A stretch of DNA of 64,000 bases from Marasmius tenuissimus (GCA_029532415.1 JAQOTA010000052.1:3720001-3784000); one strand, 5' to 3'; positions 21,515 through 33,276 are shown, numbered from the stretch's first letter. The notes: generated from the letters alone by a model not told the origin. Numbers and translations: made by a program.

Positions 21515-24500
21515 ATGGCTCCTGTTATGTCTACCCTTATCCCCACCGTTGAGGTCTTCAGCGGTGTCAACTGGCGCAAGTGGTCCAAGGGTCTTGGTAC
21601 CTATGCCATGATCAACGAGTTCTATAACCACTACACCAACGACGATCCTGAACCTGATGCCCCCGACAAACCTACCGAACTGACTGAACCGAAAGCAACT
21701 ACTCGCACTATCACTGTTGCTGCTACAACTACAACTGAAGCGACTACACGCACGGAGACGGTCTCTCCTACCGACGCTCAGATGCAGCAGTATGCTAGGG
21801 ACCTGGAGCAGTATGCTAACGCTTTGGAGAGGTATGAGAAGGAGGTTATCAGGTATGAGAAGGATAGTCGACGTTGGAAGAAGTATGAATTCAAAGCCAT
21901 GGGTGCACTACGTGCCACCACCACCATTGCCGTGCAGAGTATTATTGAGGATGATGATACGGCTTGGGGTGCTTGGGAGAAGATCAAGGCTCGTTATGGT
22001 CAACAGACTTCTGTGTCTGTTTGGGCTGACTTCAAGTCGGTCATGGAGTTTCGTTTGTCCGGTGGTAACCCCATTCCCGAGATTGCTAAACTCGAACTCC
22101 TATTTGGCCAGCTCACTGAAGCTCAGATCAATCTTCCTACCCTTGTCAGAGCCATGCTCCTCCTCTCGATCATTCCACAGTCATGGGCCAACGCTCGTGA
22201 ATTCGCTACAAATGGTAACTCGCCAGCTGAACTTACTTTCGAAGTGGCTCGTGATGCCGTCATTAACCACTACGAATCCCGAAAACCTGCTCCTCTCGCG
22301 TCGCGCATTTCTTCTGTCAAAAAGAAGGACAAGGACCCGAAGTTTAACCAACAGTCTAATCCTCCTTCGTCGACGTCTAATAATAACAACCAGTCTAAGA
22401 ACGACAACGACCAGAAGAAGAAGAATAACCGACGTGGCAGGAAGAAGAAGGGTGATTCTCAGGACAACAAGGGTGACTCCTCTCACAAGGGTCATTCTCA
22501 TATCGCTTCCCTATCTCATTTGTCCATCTCCTCACCCCCCATCGTTCCTGATACTCCATCTGTTGTACATCCCGCGGACCGATCCCGGGATCCACTCCAC
22601 ATGCAGCGTTTCTCCGGTGCTACCTCTGGTGGTACTGTTTTTGAGAATGCTCAGGCTGCTCGCAGTCTTGCTGATCGTCTTGGTGTTCCCAAGTATGCCC
22701 ACGTCCTTGAACCTATGGAACAGGGATATGCGGCTGCTTCCTCTTCCTCCCTCAAGCATCGTATCGATGGTCTCTTCTCCACTGCTCCACCTGCAAAGCG
22801 TGCTAAGAGTGTCGAGAAGGTTTACGACCTCTATGATTCTTTCTACGAGGACTCCGACTCTGAGCGTGAAGATCGTATCGCGTTGAACGCTGTAAATGAT
22901 TCTTTGCGTACGGAGATTGCGAGTGGAAGTGCCATGGACGTTGACAGCGAGATCGCAGATGCCGCTGGTTTTTCCGACGATGTTGAGTACGATTCAGTCT
23001 CCATCGGATCTGAGGAATCTGACGATGACAGGCAAGTGCCTTATCTCAGTCTTTCTTCTAACACTGATACGAACCTACAGTGCGCCGCTTTATTAGCCGC
23101 TTCTAAACGTAGTAGTTTGGATATCGTGTCCCGTATGAAATTTGCGCAATATATTGGTGATCACTTTGCCACATGTGCCAATTGTAAGGGAAAGAAGGCG
23201 ACTGGGAACTCGCAAGAGTGGATCGTCGATTCAGGTGCTTCATCGCACTTTACTTATGATCTCGAAGATTTTGCCGAGTACGAACCCATGAACAATGGAC
23301 CGCAGCTAAACACTGCACAGAAGGACAACCCTATCCAAATCAAGGGGAAAGGGACTGTGTTCATCTCTCATTCTGTTGAAGGATCTGACGGTCGTATGGA
23401 GGAACGCATTACGCGACTCTATCCTGTCTATTATGTTCCGCTTCTGTCAATTCGACTTCTCTCTCTCGGAGAATTCTTGCAAGGTGGTCTGCAAGTACGC
23501 GGATCGTCTAGCAAATTGGCTTTTTATCAAAAGGGTCGACGCCAATCATTGGTATCTTACCCGCTTATGCCTGGCCAAACCATTTTTTGGGTTAGCTCGC
23601 AGAAAGCCTCTGCTCGTAGCTTAATGGCCAAGTCAACGATGGATAAAGTTGACTACAAGGTTCTACACAGACGTTTCGGACATTGTTCAGACAAGGCTCT
23701 GGATAAAGCTCGGAAGCATACAAAGAACTTCCCGGAATTCGACCGAAAACCGAAGAAAACCCGGTTATGCCGAGGTTGTGCAGAAGGAAAGATGCGCTCC
23801 AGATCGTTCCCTGACTCCACTACCCATGCCTTGAAACCCTTCGAGAAAATCCACTCTGACCTCAAACAATTCCCCACTGAGTCGTACCACAAATATAAAT
23901 GGTATATGTCGTTTGTCGACGACTGTACTTCACATGGCTGGACAATCCTCATGCGACGCAAATCTGACTCAGTCAAGATGCTCCGTGACTTTATTGCTAT
24001 GGTGAAGGTGCAATTTGGTGTTGATATTAAGGAATGGATGTCCGATGGAGGGGGAGAGTACAAATCGGATGCCTTCGATGATGTACTAAAGGAGCACGGT
24101 ATCAAAATTCTGACCAGCATTCCATATACGCCGGAACAGAATGGTCGTGCAGAACGGTTCAATCGGACCATTGTCGAGAAAGCTCAAGCTCTTTGCTTTG
24201 ATGCTTGTCTTCCACCCTCTTGGTGGGAATTCTGTGTGTTGCACGCTGTTGCACTTCACAATCGGACGCCGTCCCAGCGTTTACGTTGGTTGACCCCGCA
24301 TGAGAAGTTGCATGGCAGTGCACCGGATGTTTCGGATCTTCGAGTCTTCGGATGTGCAGCGTATGCGTTTATTCCGGAAAAGCGTCGAGTTAACAAGTTA
24401 TCTCCGCGTTCGGAACTGATGACCTTCATCGGTTTTCAGGAAGGCATGAAAGGATATGTCTTCATGAAGATGTCCAACAATAGTATCTTCAAAAGCGCTA

Positions 24501-25460
24501 CTGCTCTGTTCGATGAAAATTTGTTCCCGAAGTGTTCTGATAAGAAACCACGTGGCTTTACCCCGGTGGGTGAAATCCCTGAAATACCGCCGGTATTGGG
24601 TGAAAATCCCAACTTCTCTTCGGATAGTGATGATGATTTGTCTGATGATGATCTTTATCCTCCCAAGAACCTTCCAAAGCAATCGGAATCTCCTCATGAC
24701 GATGATGGGGATGGTCCTGTACCTCAGGGTGAACGAAAACATCCTGATCCTGATCCTCCGTTCCAGCCTCCTAGGCCACCTACACCAGTGGGTGGACAAG
24801 AGCAGACTCCGCCGCCAAGGCGTTCAGGCAGGAAACGGACGGGTACTAAGCAACCTGATAATGTATTTGGGGAACAACGAGACCCAAATAATCCCTCGCA
24901 CATTGTGCGTGACATGGAGAGAAATTCTACATGGAGAGATGCCACAGGTGATAGAGAACCCATGGATCCGCCTACTACTCGTAGGAGAGGCAGACCTAGA
25001 AAGGTTCCTGGGACTAATCGTGCCAGTCTGTCTACCATGTGTAACTCCAGGGGGAGTCAGCCCGATAGCTTAGTGCAACAATTATCCCAGGAAGGGGGAG
25101 TAGGTTTCGTGATTTATCTGTTAAATCGGGCAGTTCCCGTTCACGATGACCTCACCGATATGTCTAACATTCGAGAGTGGACTCTCCGTGACATACTGAA
25201 GCTGCCAGCTGAGCAGCAGAGAGAATGGAAGGCTGCTTGCCGCGATGAACTAGAGGCTCTTCGCAAGCGCAAGGTCTTCGAATTGGTTGACCTACCTAAA
25301 GGTCGTAAGGCTGTCAAAAACAGATGGGTGTTTGACGTTAAGTCAGACGGTCGAAAGAAAGCTCGACTTGTTGCCAAGGGTTTCTCTCAGGTCGAAGGTG
25401 TTGATTTTGATGAGATCTTCTCACCAGTTGTGCGGTTTGAAACTGTACGGATGATGCTCG
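21515..25460 (+). pseudogene. Copia-B polyprotein, 5' part: Gag, protease, integrase, start of RT
   Basis: The chosen start is the ATG at 21,515 (MAPVMSTLIPTVEVFSGVNW), just after the possible leader-intron acceptor; the frame is also open upstream but that stretch holds the primer site region. Order: Gag with a Lys/Asn/Gln-rich tail; protease EWIVDSGASSHFTYDL; integrase zinc finger (HRRFGHCSDKALDKARKH, CRGCAEGKM) and catalytic blocks (SFVDDCTSHGW, DGGGEYKSD, IPYTPEQNGRAERFNR); acidic linker; RT start (NRWVFDVKSDGRKKARLVAK). It is uninterrupted to 25,460, where Gypsy-C is inserted; the frame then reads a further 27 codons into the LTR. The polyprotein would be cleaved by its own protease in virus-like particles. 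Confidence 0.9.
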
Positions 25461-25944
25461 TGTCACGAAGTGCTGAGCGTCTATCAGAGACGGCGAAGGC
25501 AGAGAGCGGTGGTAGCAAGCTAGGAGAGGAGCAGCGGGCTTGACTCAGGCAGAGATAAGGCAGAACTGGTCCCAACGACAAGTTAGATCTATTGTAGAGA
25601 AGGAAAGCGAAGGAGACTGTACTACTCACCTGGTCCCAACAACAAGAGGTCAAGATGAGGGACCAGGTGAAGACTAGCTAGCTTATATACCTATCCTACA
25701 GTCAGAGCTGGAGTCGGAGTGGCTACCTATGAGTCGTGTATGAGTAAGTATGAGTCAAGGATGAATAAGGTATGAGTTGGTATGAGATAATGGGATGGCT
25801 GCGCGATGTGGGTTAAGGCTGCGCGATGGTGGGTTAAGAAAGGGAATCGTGAGAAATAAGGATGTATAGTAAGTGACCGTGAGAAAAGGACATGTGATAA
25901 TCATGTGAGCAAATGGTGGAGGGAAAAGTGGCGTCTTCATGACA
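25461..25944 (-). repeat. Gypsy-C 3' LTR
   Basis: In element orientation it starts TGTCATGAAG and ends CTTCGTGACA. It appears identical to the 5' LTR. It contains several short tandem-like repeats of TATGAGT and two copies of GGCTGCGCGATG on the + strand. The tract GGGGGG in GAAGGGGGGTAA, just upstream of it in element orientation, is the likely polypurine tract. Confidence 0.95.
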
Positions 25945-25985
25945 TTACCCCCCTTCTACGCTTCATCGTCCTCGATGACTACACC

Positions 25986-28900
25986 TTAGTTGTCTCGGGG
26001 TGCTGGTCCTGCTGCCGCCGGGTGTTTCTTGTGGAACTCTTTTACCTTTCGTGGTGCGTTCTTCAGGTTCGGTGCTGGTTCCCATGTGCTTCGGTGGTCT
26101 CCCTTCCACTTGACTTTATACTCCAACCGATGCCACCTGTACTGACTGTCAAGAATTTCGTCCACCTCATACTCTGGTTCGTCCTCGCCCTCGATCTCGA
26201 TTGGCCCCGGGGGTTCAGGTAGTAGACCGTTAATCAGGTTGCCTTTGTAGGGGTAGAGTTTGTCGACATGGAAGATGGCGTGGTGTCGCCCCAGCTCTTC
26301 TGGCAAATCCAACCGATAGTCCAAACCTCCCACTTCCTGTACTATCTCGAAGGGGCCCAGGCTCTGATCGCCCAGCTTCTCGCTCGACAGTTTCAGGTTG
26401 AAGTCCGATCCGTCCAGCCAAACAAAGTCCCCAACCTTGAACTGGTGTGCCTTCTTCTTTCCTCGCTCGTATCCCTCCTTCTGGTGTCGTTTCGTCAAGT
26501 GTAGAGCTGCCCCCGCATCCCGGCATACTTCCCGCAGAATGTTGATGCGGTTTTCGACTTCTGGAATCCCGGATCGTCGTCCCACTGGGATATTGAAAAG
26601 GGGCAGGTACCCATATAGGAGTTCGAAGGGGGATAAATGGTGAGCCGAGTGCGTACGGGAGTTGAGTACAAATTCTGCGAGTGGAAGATGTTCGGACCAA
26701 TCGTCTTGTCGGTAGTTCGTATACAACCTCAAGTACTTCTCCACCTCCTGGTTCGCTCTTTCTGTCTGTCCATTGGCCTGGGGGTGGTACCCTGAGGTGA
26801 AGCTACCCTTGATTCCTAGTCGTTTTAATAGCGCTCTGGTGAGCTTGGCGTTAAACTGAGGGCCTCGATCGGATACGAAACGCAGGGGTAGTCCATGTAG
26901 TCGGAATATCTCTCGGTAGTAGAGGTCTGCTATCCCTTCGGCGGTGATGGTAGTGGTGCAGGGAATGGTGTGGACCTGTTTCGTGAAGAGATCAGTGCAG
27001 ACCAGGATGGCATCGTAGCCGTGAGAGTCTGGCAGCTGAGTGATCAGATCGACTCCAACTTCTTCCCATGGGCCATTCGGTACTCCGAGGGGTTGTGTAA
27101 CAGCGCGCGGGTGTCGGTGTAGCTTTTTGCGTGCGCAGGAATCGCATCCTTCCACGTTCCACAAACGAGCGCATGGTTGGCCACCAGAAGTGAGTGTCTA
27201 CCAGGTCAAGCGTGCCGTGGAGCCCAGGATGTCCTGCGGTTGGGTCGTCATGACACTGTCGCACTACCTCCCTTCGCAGCTCCTCATCTGGGGGTACATA
27301 TACTCGCCCTCTGTGGTATACCAGTCCGTTGTCCTCCTCCCACTCAGCTAGTCCGTTTACCAATCGCGACGGCCCATTCTTCTTCAACTGCCGGAGTCCT
27401 TCCAATACTTCCGCTTCTCTAACAGAGGCTTCCCTGATCCGATTTTCGAGTGGGTTGACCAATGCTGCGGCTGCAATTTGTACAAAGACTTCTGGTCCGA
27501 GAACCACTTGTTGGCGATTGTCCTCATTATCTGAGACCTGATGTGCTGTCATGCGAGAGAGGGGGTCGGCTAGTGTGTTGGTTTTGCCAGGGCGATGACC
27601 GAGTTGGAAGTGGAAACGGGACAGATAGAGTGCCCAGCGAGCCTGTCGGCGACTTAGGTTTTGAGCGTTCTTCCAGAACTCCAAATTCGAATGGTCGGTT
27701 AGGATCTCAAATGGCTGAGGTTGTCCTTCCAGGAAGTATCGCCAGTCCTTCAGGGCGTCAATGATGGCCAACATTTCCCGGTCCCATATCTCATAATTTC
27801 TCTCCGCTGGTTGCATGGATGCTGATCGGAATGCAACTGGATGCCATAAGCCATCCTCCAATTTCTGGGATAGTACTCCTCCTGTAGCAAATCCAGAGGC
27901 GTCGACTTCAATGTGTGTTGGCCGGTCTGGGTCCCAAAGAGTTAGGATTGGAGCAGTGGTGAAGGCTGTTCGAAGTTCGTCAAAGGCTGCTTGTTGTTGG
28001 GTTCCCCAGTCGAAGGAGACATGTTTCCGTGTGAGGTCGTTCAGTGGTCGTGCCGTTTTCGCAAAATCCTTAATGAATCGCCGGTAGAAGTTGGCAAATC
28101 CCAAAAAGCCCCGGACATCACGCAGATTTCGAGGAGTTGCCCATTCTCGTACAGCTTTGACTTTAGCTGGATCCATGCGTACTTGGCCTTCACTGATCAG
28201 GAGTCCCAGGTACTCGATTTCCTGTTGTTCAAATTGGCATTTCTCTGGTCGCAGGTAGAGGTCATGTTTCTGGAGTCGTGACAAGACCTCTTTGACTAGG
28301 ATCTGATGCTCCTCTCGCGTGCTGGTGAAGATGAGAATGTCGTCCAGGTACACGGCAACCTTTCCTAGGGCGATGAGATCGGCAAATATAGAGTTCATGA
28401 GGGACTGGAACGTAGCCGGCGAGTTAGTGAGTCCGAAGAACATCACTCTTGGTTCGAAAAGTCCCCTATTTGTTGCGAAGGCGGCCTTCCATTCATCTCC
28501 TTCCTTAATCCGTACGTTGTTGTATCCCCATCGTACATCAAACTTTGTGAAATACTTCGCACCTTGGAGTCGATTGACGATATCTGTGACCAGGGGGAGT
28601 GGGTAACAGTTCTTGATAGTGTACTCGTTAAGTTTCCGATAGTCCAGCACGAATCTGAGTTTCCCATCCTTCTTCTTCACAAAGAAAACAGGTGACGCAA
28701 GAGGTGATTTCGAGGGTCGGATGTAGCCTTTCCGTTGATTCTCTTCCAGGAACTTGTCCAGTTCTTGTTGTTCGTTGAGTGACATAGGGTAGACCTTCGT
28801 TTTCATGGTCTGTGGTGATCCTGGTGTGAGTTCGATAGCGTGATCCCATGGCTTGTGAGCTGGAAGTCGTTCGGATTCCTGCTCAGAAAAGACTTTAGCG

Positions 28901-29724
28901 TATTCCCGATATGATTCTGGTACCATCTCCTCGAATGACTGTTTTGGCTTTTCCTTGTTGGTTTCTTTGGCAATCTGTTGAGAGTACGTGTACCCTGCTG
29001 CAACCCATACCTCGTCATGACAGTCCTCCAAGATTCCTTTTTTGACTAAAGATCTGCGTGCGGCCCGGTTGGCCATGATATGATAAAGTGGCATTGCATC
29101 TTCAGGCTCCACCGGGGGTGTTTCGACAATGGATGCATGGATGGTTTCGAAGGGGTCGTCGATAGATTCGAGAATAGCGTCACTGAGTGGTGGATTACCT
29201 GTTCCTGCCCATTTCTCTTCGTCCTCCACTTCTTCTATCTCCACTCCTCGTTTTGGGACTGAAAGTTGTCCCCCTTTCCAGTTGATCTGAGGATTGGTCT
29301 TCCGAAGCCAGGGTAGTCCTAATATAACGTGCTCTCCTCCTATATCCGTAACCAAGAAGTCCGTCCACGTTTCAGTGTCCTCCACTATCAGACCTAGACG
29401 AGCGTAGTGTGTGATGCTTCCAGCCTGGTTTAGCGTTCCATCGATGTTGTGAACTCGAATTGGGTGTTGGAGAGGGAAGGTGGTGATGTGATTGGTTGCG
29501 ACAAAGGATTTTCCAAGAAATAATGCGGTGGCCCCGCTATCGATCATGGCCGTTGTTTCAGTCTGGCGATGCTTTCCTTTCAGTGTGACTCGTATGCGGA
29601 AGTGAGGTGAGAGAGTGTCTATTTCGCGAACGGAGGATATTGTACATGAGTGAATTGAGTCATACGAGGAGGAAGCATAGACTGAAGCTGGTGAGGGTGT
29701 CTTCGTCACGGCAAAGGCGGACAC
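25986..29724 (-). pseudogene. Gypsy-C Pol: protease, RT, RNase H, integrase, chromodomain (one frameshift)
   Basis: Order on the minus strand: protease (MIDSGATALFLGKSF; second motif VILGLPWLRKTNPQI), RT with KFDVRWGYNNVRIKEGDEWK and YLDDILIFTSTREEH, RNase H (IEVDASGFATGGVLSQ; LTDHSNLEFW), integrase H2C2 and catalytic core (VGVDLITQLPDSHGYDAILV; VSDRGPQFNAKL; HPQANGQTERANQEVEKY), and a chromodomain (YEVDEILDSQYRWHRLEYKV) ending at 25,986. The frame shifts near 27,155-27,163, between the histidine pair and CDSC of the integrase zinc finger; one extra base explains it. Chromodomains of this kind bind methylated histone H3 tails and steer insertion to heterochromatin (family knowledge). No ATG opens this frame; it overlaps the gag stop in the -1 phase. 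Confidence 0.92.
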
Positions 29725-29729
29725 CCTAC

Positions 29730-30911
29730 TTAAAAATCCTTTTGCATGAGTTGTTGGAGAATAGTGTTCTGTTGGGCTAGGGCTTGTTGAAGGGCGGCGA
29801 TTTGGGCAACGGCATCCATGTTGGGAGTGGAAGAGGGAGTGGCGGAAATTTGGGCAGTAGGGGCCGTTGGCAGTGGTGAGTACGAAGGTGTAGATGTCGG
29901 TTCATCCGGGAAGAGAGTGAAAGGGGTGGCTGAAATCTGTTGGCGTCGAATTCCTCCTCCGGGTGCTCTCCCTAGATACTTATCCTGGCATACATTGGAC
30001 CTGTGTCCAGGACGTGCGCAGTAGTTGCATTTATCCTGTCCATGGTTCCCATTAGCCTTGGTATGATCACTCGCCCCGCATCCGTAACACTTCCCCCGCA
30101 TTGCTTTCACAAAGTCCTCCCTAGTGCGTCCATTTCCTGTGGGGATGTTGGAACGGTTCGCGCTAATAGTAGTGACAGTCGTTTCTACCTGTCTCTTGGC
30201 TGCTAATCCTTCCTCCTGCAAGGACCTCTCTGCTTTGCAAGCTCGTGTTTCTAGTTCGGTTAGATTGGCGGGTTCTCCTTGGGACAATTCCATCATCACC
30301 AATAATCGTTTAAGGTCCGCGTTCAGACCCTTGCGGTATCGGATTCGAAGATCTGCGTCTGATAGTCCTGTCTTCATTGCGGCCTCCTTGAATTCCTGAC
30401 TGTAGAGAGTTGCAGTCTTGTTCCCCTGTTTAAGGTTGGTAAGGATTTCGATGGCATCTGCCTTTTCATTGGCTGCCCCGAATCGGACTTTGAAGGCTTC
30501 TTCGAACTGAGCCCATCTTCCTCCGAAAGGGAACTGATCGGCAGGGAGCTCTCCCAGGGCTACCTTGTTGGCCTGTATCAGGTAGTAGGCTGCCCAAGCT
30601 CCTGCCTTCCCTTTGCAGAAGGACAGAGCAGACTGAATTGTCTTCCGCTCGTCCAATTGATCTTTCTCCGTTGGGTGCTGGAGAACCTTCTCTTGTATAG
30701 CCCAGTTCTTGAACATGGGTAGGAATCGAGCCACATCCCAGGTTTCCCCCTTGAAGTTACTGGGTTTGGCAATGATCCTTCCCGGCTCTTTGTTGGATTG
30801 GAAGGCTTCCCTGATGGCGTCTAACTGTGCTTGAGTTTCTTTCTGGGATTTCACCATTGCCCTCAGGACTTCGTCCAGCGTGGCTTGGCTCGCAGTAGTG
30901 GATGTGGACAT
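29730..30911 (-). CDS. Gypsy-C Gag (393 aa)
   Basis: The start MSTSTTASQATLDEVLRAMV is the first ATG in the frame, but the frame is open for a further 180 codons or so upstream (to about 31,476) with a Pro/Thr-rich translation and no ATG. A capsid-like region of the fungal retrotransposon gag type follows (FLPMFKNWAIQEKVLQHPTE; WAQFEEAFKVRFGAANEKAD). A Cys-rich element (CYGCGASDH) and a CCHC knuckle (CNYCARPGHRSNVC) lie near residues 275-315. The C-terminus is Ser/Thr/Pro-rich. It forms the particle shell and binds RNA. The stop TAA sits in GATTTTTAA, where pol continues in the -1 frame. Confidence 0.92.
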   Translation of the reverse strand: MSTSTTASQATLDEVLRAMVKSQKETQAQLDAIREAFQSNKEPGRIIAKPSNFKGETWDVARFLPMFKNWAIQEKVLQHPTEKDQLDERKTIQSALSFCKGKAGAWAAYYLIQANKVALGELPADQFPFGGRWAQFEEAFKVRFGAANEKADAIEILTNLKQGNKTATLYSQEFKEAAMKTGLSDADLRIRYRKGLNADLKRLLVMMELSQGEPANLTELETRACKAERSLQEEGLAAKRQVETTVTTISANRSNIPTGNGRTREDFVKAMRGKCYGCGASDHTKANGNHGQDKCNYCARPGHRSNVCQDKYLGRAPGGGIRRQQISATPFTLFPDEPTSTPSYSPLPTAPTAQISATPSSTPNMDAVAQIAALQQALAQQNTILQQLMQKDF

Positions 30912-31493
30912 GTTGGTGGTGTCAGATTCTGAAGTATGGGTAGATGTGGTAGATGCGGTGGGTGAAGGAGCTCTGTGTGCAGCAGTGGAAGATGGTCTGG
31001 TATTGGTCGGGGTCTGGATTACAGCGAAGGTGGCTTCTGAGGGAACAAATGCTGGGATCTCGGTACGGGCGATCGGTGTGTCAAGAGGACTAGGAGTGAC
31101 GGGATTGGCAGTGGTAGGTGGACTGTCGGGTTTTTCTGATGGGCCTGCTACTGTGAGGCGTGCAAGTGAAGTTGTAAGTTCTGAAGTGGAGAGCGGTGGC
31201 GACGGAGGTGTCGGTTCTTGTTCAGGGGTTGGTACACGGGGAACAGGGATAGGATTAAGTACTTCGTCGTCTTCGAAGGGAAAAGTCTCGGGGATTGAAT
31301 TCTCTGGAGTAGCGTTTGGGCAGGGTTGGTTTTTACACTTGTACCAGCTGGTTTGTGTGGGATTTCTCTGGTTCCAGAATAAGGAAGTCTTGGGGTCTAC
31401 TCCGTGTGGTCGTTGATAACAGTCTCGTGCAGGAGCTGTTGTAGACTTGCAAGGACAACCTTCCTTTCGGCGAGGCTGTCAGTGCAATAAAGG

Positions 31494-31503
31494 ATCTTGA
31501 CCT
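31494..31503 (-). promoter_or_regulatory. Gypsy-C self-priming primer-binding site (Tf1-like)
   Basis: Two bases inside the 5' LTR end, the minus strand reads AGGTCAAGAT. The LTR itself contains the exact complement ATCTTGACCT, in element sense, at 31,701-31,692, which begins about 33 bp after the TATATAAG box (31,734-31,728), where transcription should start. The 5' end of the RNA could thus fold back and prime reverse transcription, as known for Schizosaccharomyces Tf1. No tRNA 3'-end complement is seen. Confidence 0.6.
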
Positions 31504-31505
31504 AA

Positions 31506-31989
31506 TGTCACGAAGTGCTGAGCGTCTATCAGAGACGGCGAAGGCAGAGAGCGGTGGTAGCAAGCTAGGAGAGGAGCAGCGGGCTTGACTCAGGCAGAGA
31601 TAAGGCAGAACTGGTCCCAACGACAAGTTAGATCTATTGTAGAGAAGGAAAGCGAAGGAGACTGTACTACTCACCTGGTCCCAACAACAAGAGGTCAAGA
31701 TGAGGGACCAGGTGAAGACTAGCTAGCTTATATACCTATCCTACAGTCAGAGCTGGAGTCGGAGTGGCTACCTATGAGTCGTGTATGAGTAAGTATGAGT
31801 CAAGGATGAATAAGGTATGAGTTGGTATGAGATAATGGGATGGCTGCGCGATGTGGGTTAAGGCTGCGCGATGGTGGGTTAAGAAAGGGAATCGTGAGAA
31901 ATAAGGATGTATAGTAAGTGACCGTGAGAAAAGGACATGTGATAATCATGTGAGCAAATGGTGGAGGGAAAAGTGGCGTCTTCATGACA
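31506..31989 (-). repeat. Gypsy-C 5' LTR
   Basis: Apparently identical partner of 25,461-25,944. TATATAAG at 31,734-31,727 and the presumed RNA start near 31,701 divide it into U3, R and U5. Confidence 0.95.
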
Positions 31990-33235
31990 GCTCGCACTTG
32001 CAGCTCTCAAAAACTGGCACATTCAGGCATTGGATGTGAAGAACGCCTTTCTTTATGGTGAACTTAAAGAAGAGATCTATATGGATCAACCTGAAGGTTT
32101 CAAGGTTAAGGGTCAGGAAGGCAAAGTCTATCCCCTTCGCCGTGCATTATATGGACTGAAGCAAGCCGCTCTTGAGTGGTGGCGTGCTCTCAGCTCGTCC
32201 ATGGAAGTTATGGGCTTCAAACGCTTAACTTCCGATGCAGGTCTCTTCATCTGCAAAGATCGTGAGACTGGTGAAGAATGTATCGCTTTGATCTATGTCG
32301 ACGATGCATTATTCCTTGGACCCAACAAAGCCTTTGTTGAAAAGAAGAAAGCCGAGTTTATGGCTCGTTGGGAATGCCGTGATCCTGGAGAAGTTAAAGA
32401 GTTCTTGCGCATGCGTATTCGTTGCAGAGGCCGTAAAATCCTTCTTGACCAGACCGAATACTTGAAGAAGGTCTTGAAGCGATTTGGCATGCAGAATGCA
32501 AAAGTAGCAGATACTCCTCTTCCTGCCGGTTATATTCCACAACCCAACGAAGGTCCTGTTGATCCCGAACGTCGCGCTCGATATCAATCAGTGATTGGAT
32601 CGCTTCTGTATATCATGCTTGGCACTCGTCCAGATATTGCCTACACTGTTACAAAGCTTTCTCAATTCTCTGCTAATCCATCGGAGGATCACCTGAAGAA
32701 GGCGCTTTATATTTGCCGCTATCTTGCAGGAACTCCAGACTATGCACTGGTCTATGATGGAGCCTCTGACGGAGGTTTACTAGCATTCACTGATTCTGAT
32801 TGGGCTGCTGATCCTATCAAGCGTCGGTCGATCACGGGCTATTTCTTCAAGTTGGCAGGTGGCATCTTCTGTTGGCAATCACGCGCCCAGAAGACTGTTG
32901 CGCTTTCATCCACTGAAGCTGAATACATGGTGCTATCCGACTGTAGTCGTCAGGCTGTGTGGATTCGACAGTTACTCTCTGAACTTGGGATTGATATGAC
33001 TCCCGTTCCCATATGTGGAGATAATCAAGGCTCGATTTTTATCGCCTCTAACCCAGTTCAAGAACGTCGCACCAAACACATTGATATTCGCGAATGTGTT
33101 TCAGACCGCAAGGTCAATCTTTTCTTTATTGACGGTGCCTACAATCCTGCGGACATGTTTACCAAGAATTTGGGTCATGTCAAGTTCTCCGCTTTTAGAG
33201 AACATCTTGAACTTGAATTTTATTCGTCCGAATAG
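31990..33235 (+). pseudogene. Copia-B polyprotein, 3' part: RT and RNase H
   Basis: It continues the 21,515-25,460 frame after Gypsy-C. RT has ALDVKNAFLYGELKEEIYMD, the catalytic LIYVDDALFLGPNKAF and YGLKQAALEWWRAL; RNase H has LLAFTDSDWAADPIKRRSIT and VALSSTEAEYMVLSDCSRQ. Near 33,090 the family motif HIDIRYHYIR is reduced to HIDIR: fifteen bases present in Copia-C (GATATTCG...ATATTCG) are missing, as expected from a deletion between two ATATTCG repeats. It stays in frame but removes a conserved part of the RNase H C-terminus. The stop TAG is at 33,233-33,235, 41 bp before the 3' LTR. Confidence 0.9.
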
Positions 33236-33276
33236 ACGCTTCGTGCTCTACTTGTGCTGCACTTAGCGAGGGGGAG

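Larger units (their letters stand above)
25461..31989 (-). mobile_element. Gypsy-C: very young Ty3/gypsy chromovirus nested in Copia-B
   Basis: Two 484-bp LTRs (25,461-25,944 and 31,506-31,989) look identical on reading and are flanked by the 5-bp duplication GCTCG (25,456-25,460 and 31,990-31,994). Removal restores the Copia-B RT frame (VRMML then ALAALKNW). It carries Gag with a zinc knuckle, and Pol with protease, RT, RNase H, integrase and a C-terminal chromodomain. It is not close to Gypsy-A or Gypsy-B. The primer site matches a Tf1-like self-priming mechanism. One single-base frameshift in the integrase zinc finger is the only lesion I found. Confidence 0.95.

Noticed and set aside
21362..25543. 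1,393-codon frame taken as one protein
   Set aside because: The first 51 codons precede the likely gag start and the last 27 are read into the Gypsy-C LTR; the real Copia-B polyprotein continues at 31,990.
25461..25653. Short frames inside the Gypsy-C LTRs (present identically at 31,500-31,698)
   Set aside because: They occur in both LTRs because the LTRs are identical, and have no protein-like features.
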